From contig CABSEJ010000156.1 in assembly GCA_902476765.1 (NCBI GenBank), forward strand, positions 1-7,878: 7,878 nucleotides of DNA, given 5' to 3'. This DNA is from an uncultured Blautia sp. GTDB lineage: Bacteria > Bacillota > Clostridia > Lachnospirales > Lachnospiraceae. A program made the position numbers and the translations under genes. Shown one piece after another: positions 5,906 to 7,878 of the stretch; positions within the stretch are counted from its first letter, which is position 1; every line of letters begins with the position of its first letter. Under the pieces are notes generated by a model. That model worked only from the letters and a program-made list of their open reading frames with translations. It searched no databases and had not been told where the DNA came from.

Positions 5906-7723
5906 ATGAATGAAGTTAAGAAACCAAGAAAACCATTGATTTATTATTATGTCATTGTAATGATAGTTTTGTTCCTTTTCAACGCATTGGCAATGCCATG
6001 GCTGATGGAACGGCAGATTAAAAATGTAGATTATAATACTTTTATATCCATGACCGAAGAGAAAAACATCGGCCAGGTAAGTATCAGTAATCAGGATAAT
6101 ACCATTACCTTTACAGACAAGGATAATGAAAGGGTTTATAAGACAGCGATGGTAGAAGACCAGGACCTGACACAGCGGCTTTATGACGCAGGCGCCTCCT
6201 TTTCAGGGGAAGAGATTCGGCAGGTTTCACCGCTGTTAAGCTTCTTTTTGACCTGGGTTTTACCGATTCTGATATTTGTCGGAATCGGACAGCTGATGTC
6301 AAAGAAAATGATGGAACGGGCAGGCGGCAAAAATTCCATGATGTTTGGCATGGGAAAAAGCAATGCAAAGGTCTATGTAAAGTCCACCAAAGGTATTAAG
6401 TTTGACGATGTAGCCGGAGAAGACGAGGCCAAAGAAAATCTTGCCGAGATTGTGGAGTATCTTCATGACCCAAAACGATATAAGGAAATTGGCGCCTCTA
6501 TGCCCAAAGGAATTTTGCTTGTAGGCCCTCCGGGAACAGGCAAGACTATGCTGGCAAAAGCAGTGGCAGGAGAAGCAGATGTTCCGTTTTTCTCTATGTC
6601 TGGTTCGGAATTTGTGGAAATGTTTGTAGGTATGGGCGCTTCCAAAGTCCGGGACCTTTTTAAACAGGCAAAAGAAAAGGCTCCATGTATTGTGTTTATT
6701 GATGAAATTGATGCCATAGGAAAGAAACGTGACGGCCAGCTTGGCGGTAATGACGAGCGGGAACAGACATTGAACCAGCTTCTCACAGAGATGGACGGAT
6801 TTGAAGAGAATAACGGCGTCATTATTCTGGCAGCTACCAACCGCCCGGAATCTCTGGACCCGGCTCTTCTTCGCCCAGGCCGGTTTGACAGAAGAGTTCC
6901 TGTTGAACTGCCGGACCTGAAAGGAAGGGAGGCTATTCTGAAAGTTCATGCAAAGAAGATTAAAGTGGCGGACAATGTAGACTATAATAAAATTGCCAGA
7001 ATGGCTTCCGGGGCCTCCGGCGCAGAGCTGGCAAATATTGTAAATGAAGGAGCCCTGCGGGCAGTCCGGGACCACCGTGGATTTGTAACCCAGGAGGACT
7101 TAGAAGAGAGCATAGAAGTTGTCATTGCCGGATATCAGAAGAAAAACGCAATTCTTACGGACAAGGAGAAGCTGATTGTATCTTATCATGAAATCGGCCA
7201 TGCCCTGGTGGCGGCCAAACAGACTAATTCTGCACCGGTACAGAAAATTACCATTGTTCCGAGAACCTCCGGCGCCCTGGGCTATACTATGCAGGTAGAC
7301 GAGGGAAATCATTACCTGATGAGCAAAGAAGAAATGGAAAACAAAATAGCCACCTATACCGGAGGACGTGCGGCGGAAGAAATTGTATTCGGCTCAGTAA
7401 CAACCGGAGCCTCCAATGATATTGAGCAGGCCACTAAGCTTGCCAGGGCAATGATTACCCGGTATGGTATGAGCAAGGAATTTGACATGGTCGCTTTGGA
7501 GGTACAGACCAATCAGTATTTAGGCGGTGATTCCTCACTGGCATGCTCTGCAGACACCCAGAAGAAAATTGATGAGCGGGTTGTGGAGCTGGTACGGAGA
7601 CAGCACGAAAAGGCAGCCCAGATTCTTCTGGAAAACCGGGAAAAGCTGGATGAACTTTCTCAGTATCTGTATCAGAGAGAGACAATTACCGGTGAAGAGT
7701 TTATGAATATTTTAAATTCTTAA
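5906..7723 (+). CDS. ftsH: ATP-dependent zinc metalloprotease FtsH
   Basis: This is a membrane-anchored hexameric AAA+ protease that unfolds and degrades misfolded membrane proteins and short-lived regulators. The 605 residues run in family order. They are membrane helix 11-33, a short extracytoplasmic domain, membrane helix about 108-131, the AAA+ module with Walker A GPPGTGKT at 207-214, pore loop MFVG at 239-242, Walker B Asp266-Glu267, arginines R323 and R326 in RPGRFD, then the M41 peptidase with HEIGH at 428-432. Asp505 in SNDIEQAT is the likely third zinc ligand. All catalytic residues are present. The zinc motif has Ile where HEAGH is usual. At 605 residues it is shorter than the E. 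coli or B. subtilis enzymes (about 640), mainly for lack of the C-terminal tail. GGGGGA lies six bases before the ATG. It is not beside tilS or hpt, the usual ftsH neighbours in Firmicutes, so it may be a second paralogue. Confidence 0.97.
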   Translation: MNEVKKPRKPLIYYYVIVMIVLFLFNALAMPWLMERQIKNVDYNTFISMTEEKNIGQVSISNQDNTITFTDKDNERVYKTAMVEDQDLTQRLYDAGASFSGEEIRQVSPLLSFFLTWVLPILIFVGIGQLMSKKMMERAGGKNSMMFGMGKSNAKVYVKSTKGIKFDDVAGEDEAKENLAEIVEYLHDPKRYKEIGASMPKGILLVGPPGTGKTMLAKAVAGEADVPFFSMSGSEFVEMFVGMGASKVRDLFKQAKEKAPCIVFIDEIDAIGKKRDGQLGGNDEREQTLNQLLTEMDGFEENNGVIILAATNRPESLDPALLRPGRFDRRVPVELPDLKGREAILKVHAKKIKVADNVDYNKIARMASGASGAELANIVNEGALRAVRDHRGFVTQEDLEESIEVVIAGYQKKNAILTDKEKLIVSYHEIGHALVAAKQTNSAPVQKITIVPRTSGALGYTMQVDEGNHYLMSKEEMENKIATYTGGRAAEEIVFGSVTTGASNDIEQATKLARAMITRYGMSKEFDMVALEVQTNQYLGGDSSLACSADTQKKIDERVVELVRRQHEKAAQILLENREKLDELSQYLYQRETITGEEFMNILNS

Positions 7724-7747
7724 TATAGAGCGGGGATTTGGAAAAGG

Positions 7748-7878
7748 ATGGTTATATATAATAGTTTGCTTTACTTTTTTACATATGGGTTCCTGGGATG
7801 GTGCATAGAGGTTGCCTTTGCGGCAGTGAAAGAGCGGCGGTTTGTAAACAGGGGGTTTTTTAATGGTCCCCCGTGCCC
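7748..7878 (+). CDS. CmpB-like putative ABC transporter permease (PF06541 type), start only
   Basis: Only the first 43 codons are in the window; the frame is open to the edge. The N-terminus has a hydrophobic helix (IYNSLLYFFTYGFLGWCIEV) followed by a basic stretch and FVNRGFFNGPPCP. The FLGWCIEV and RFVNRGFxNGP patterns are, from memory, the hallmark start of the family annotated as putative ABC-transporter type IV or CmpB (PF06541), a multi-span membrane protein of Firmicutes with no firm function. GGGGA (7732-7736) lies 11 bases before the ATG, a rather long spacing. The gene starts 24 bases after the ftsH stop with no terminator between, so it is probably the third gene of that operon. 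Confidence 0.8.
   Translation, partial: MVIYNSLLYFFTYGFLGWCIEVAFAAVKERRFVNRGFFNGPPC

Noticed and set aside
6299..7075. 258-aa minus-strand ORF
   Set aside because: It lies wholly antisense to the conserved AAA+ and protease region of ftsH, has no recognisable motif, and is a shadow frame.

Overview
The window looks like a low-GC Firmicute of the class Clostridia, probably a gut Lachnospiraceae. Reasons: strong AGGAG-type ribosome binding sites, purine-rich coding strands, a 30-bp CRISPR repeat resembling the type I-B repeats of Clostridioides difficile, an ABC exporter of a clostridial fused ATPase-permease type, and a CmpB-like membrane protein beside ftsH. The genus is inference. All genes lie on the + strand.

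Bases 1-1750 hold a CRISPR locus without its cas genes. They comprise an AT-rich leader with a good promoter (about 128-156), 23 repeats and 22 spacers (224-1687), and a decaying right end that shows the array is transcribed left to right. One spacer (1359-1394) translates into a motif I associate with phage YopX-family proteins. Bases 1750-1948 are non-coding, with one imperfect long hairpin.

Bases 1949-5071 hold a MacB/FtsX-type ABC exporter as two reading frames, an ATPase (2049-2789) and a permease (2801-5071). The two appear to be one ancestral fusion of about 1007 residues. The frame changes at a GGGG run (2705-2708). Eight bases later lies a 10-bp GC-rich stem-loop with one bulge, the layout expected of a programmed -1 ribosomal frameshift. 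A one-base deletion or a homopolymer sequencing error is the simpler alternative.

Bases 5072-5390 are a tandem array of about 40-bp units. A close copy of its last unit (29 of 34 bases identical) lies before the ATPase gene (1949-1982). Both copies end in TTGGAA followed after exactly 17 bases by a -10-like hexamer (TAGAAT or TAAAAT), and both lie about 65 bases before a start codon. This suggests a shared promoter/operator for the exporter and for the downstream operon.

That downstream operon (5453 to the window end) encodes a small helical protein of unknown function, a complete FtsH membrane protease (605 aa), and the start of a CmpB-like (PF06541-type) membrane protein cut by the window edge. 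The shared promoter element points to possible co-regulation of exporter and protease, as in an envelope-stress response, but the sequence does not prove that.
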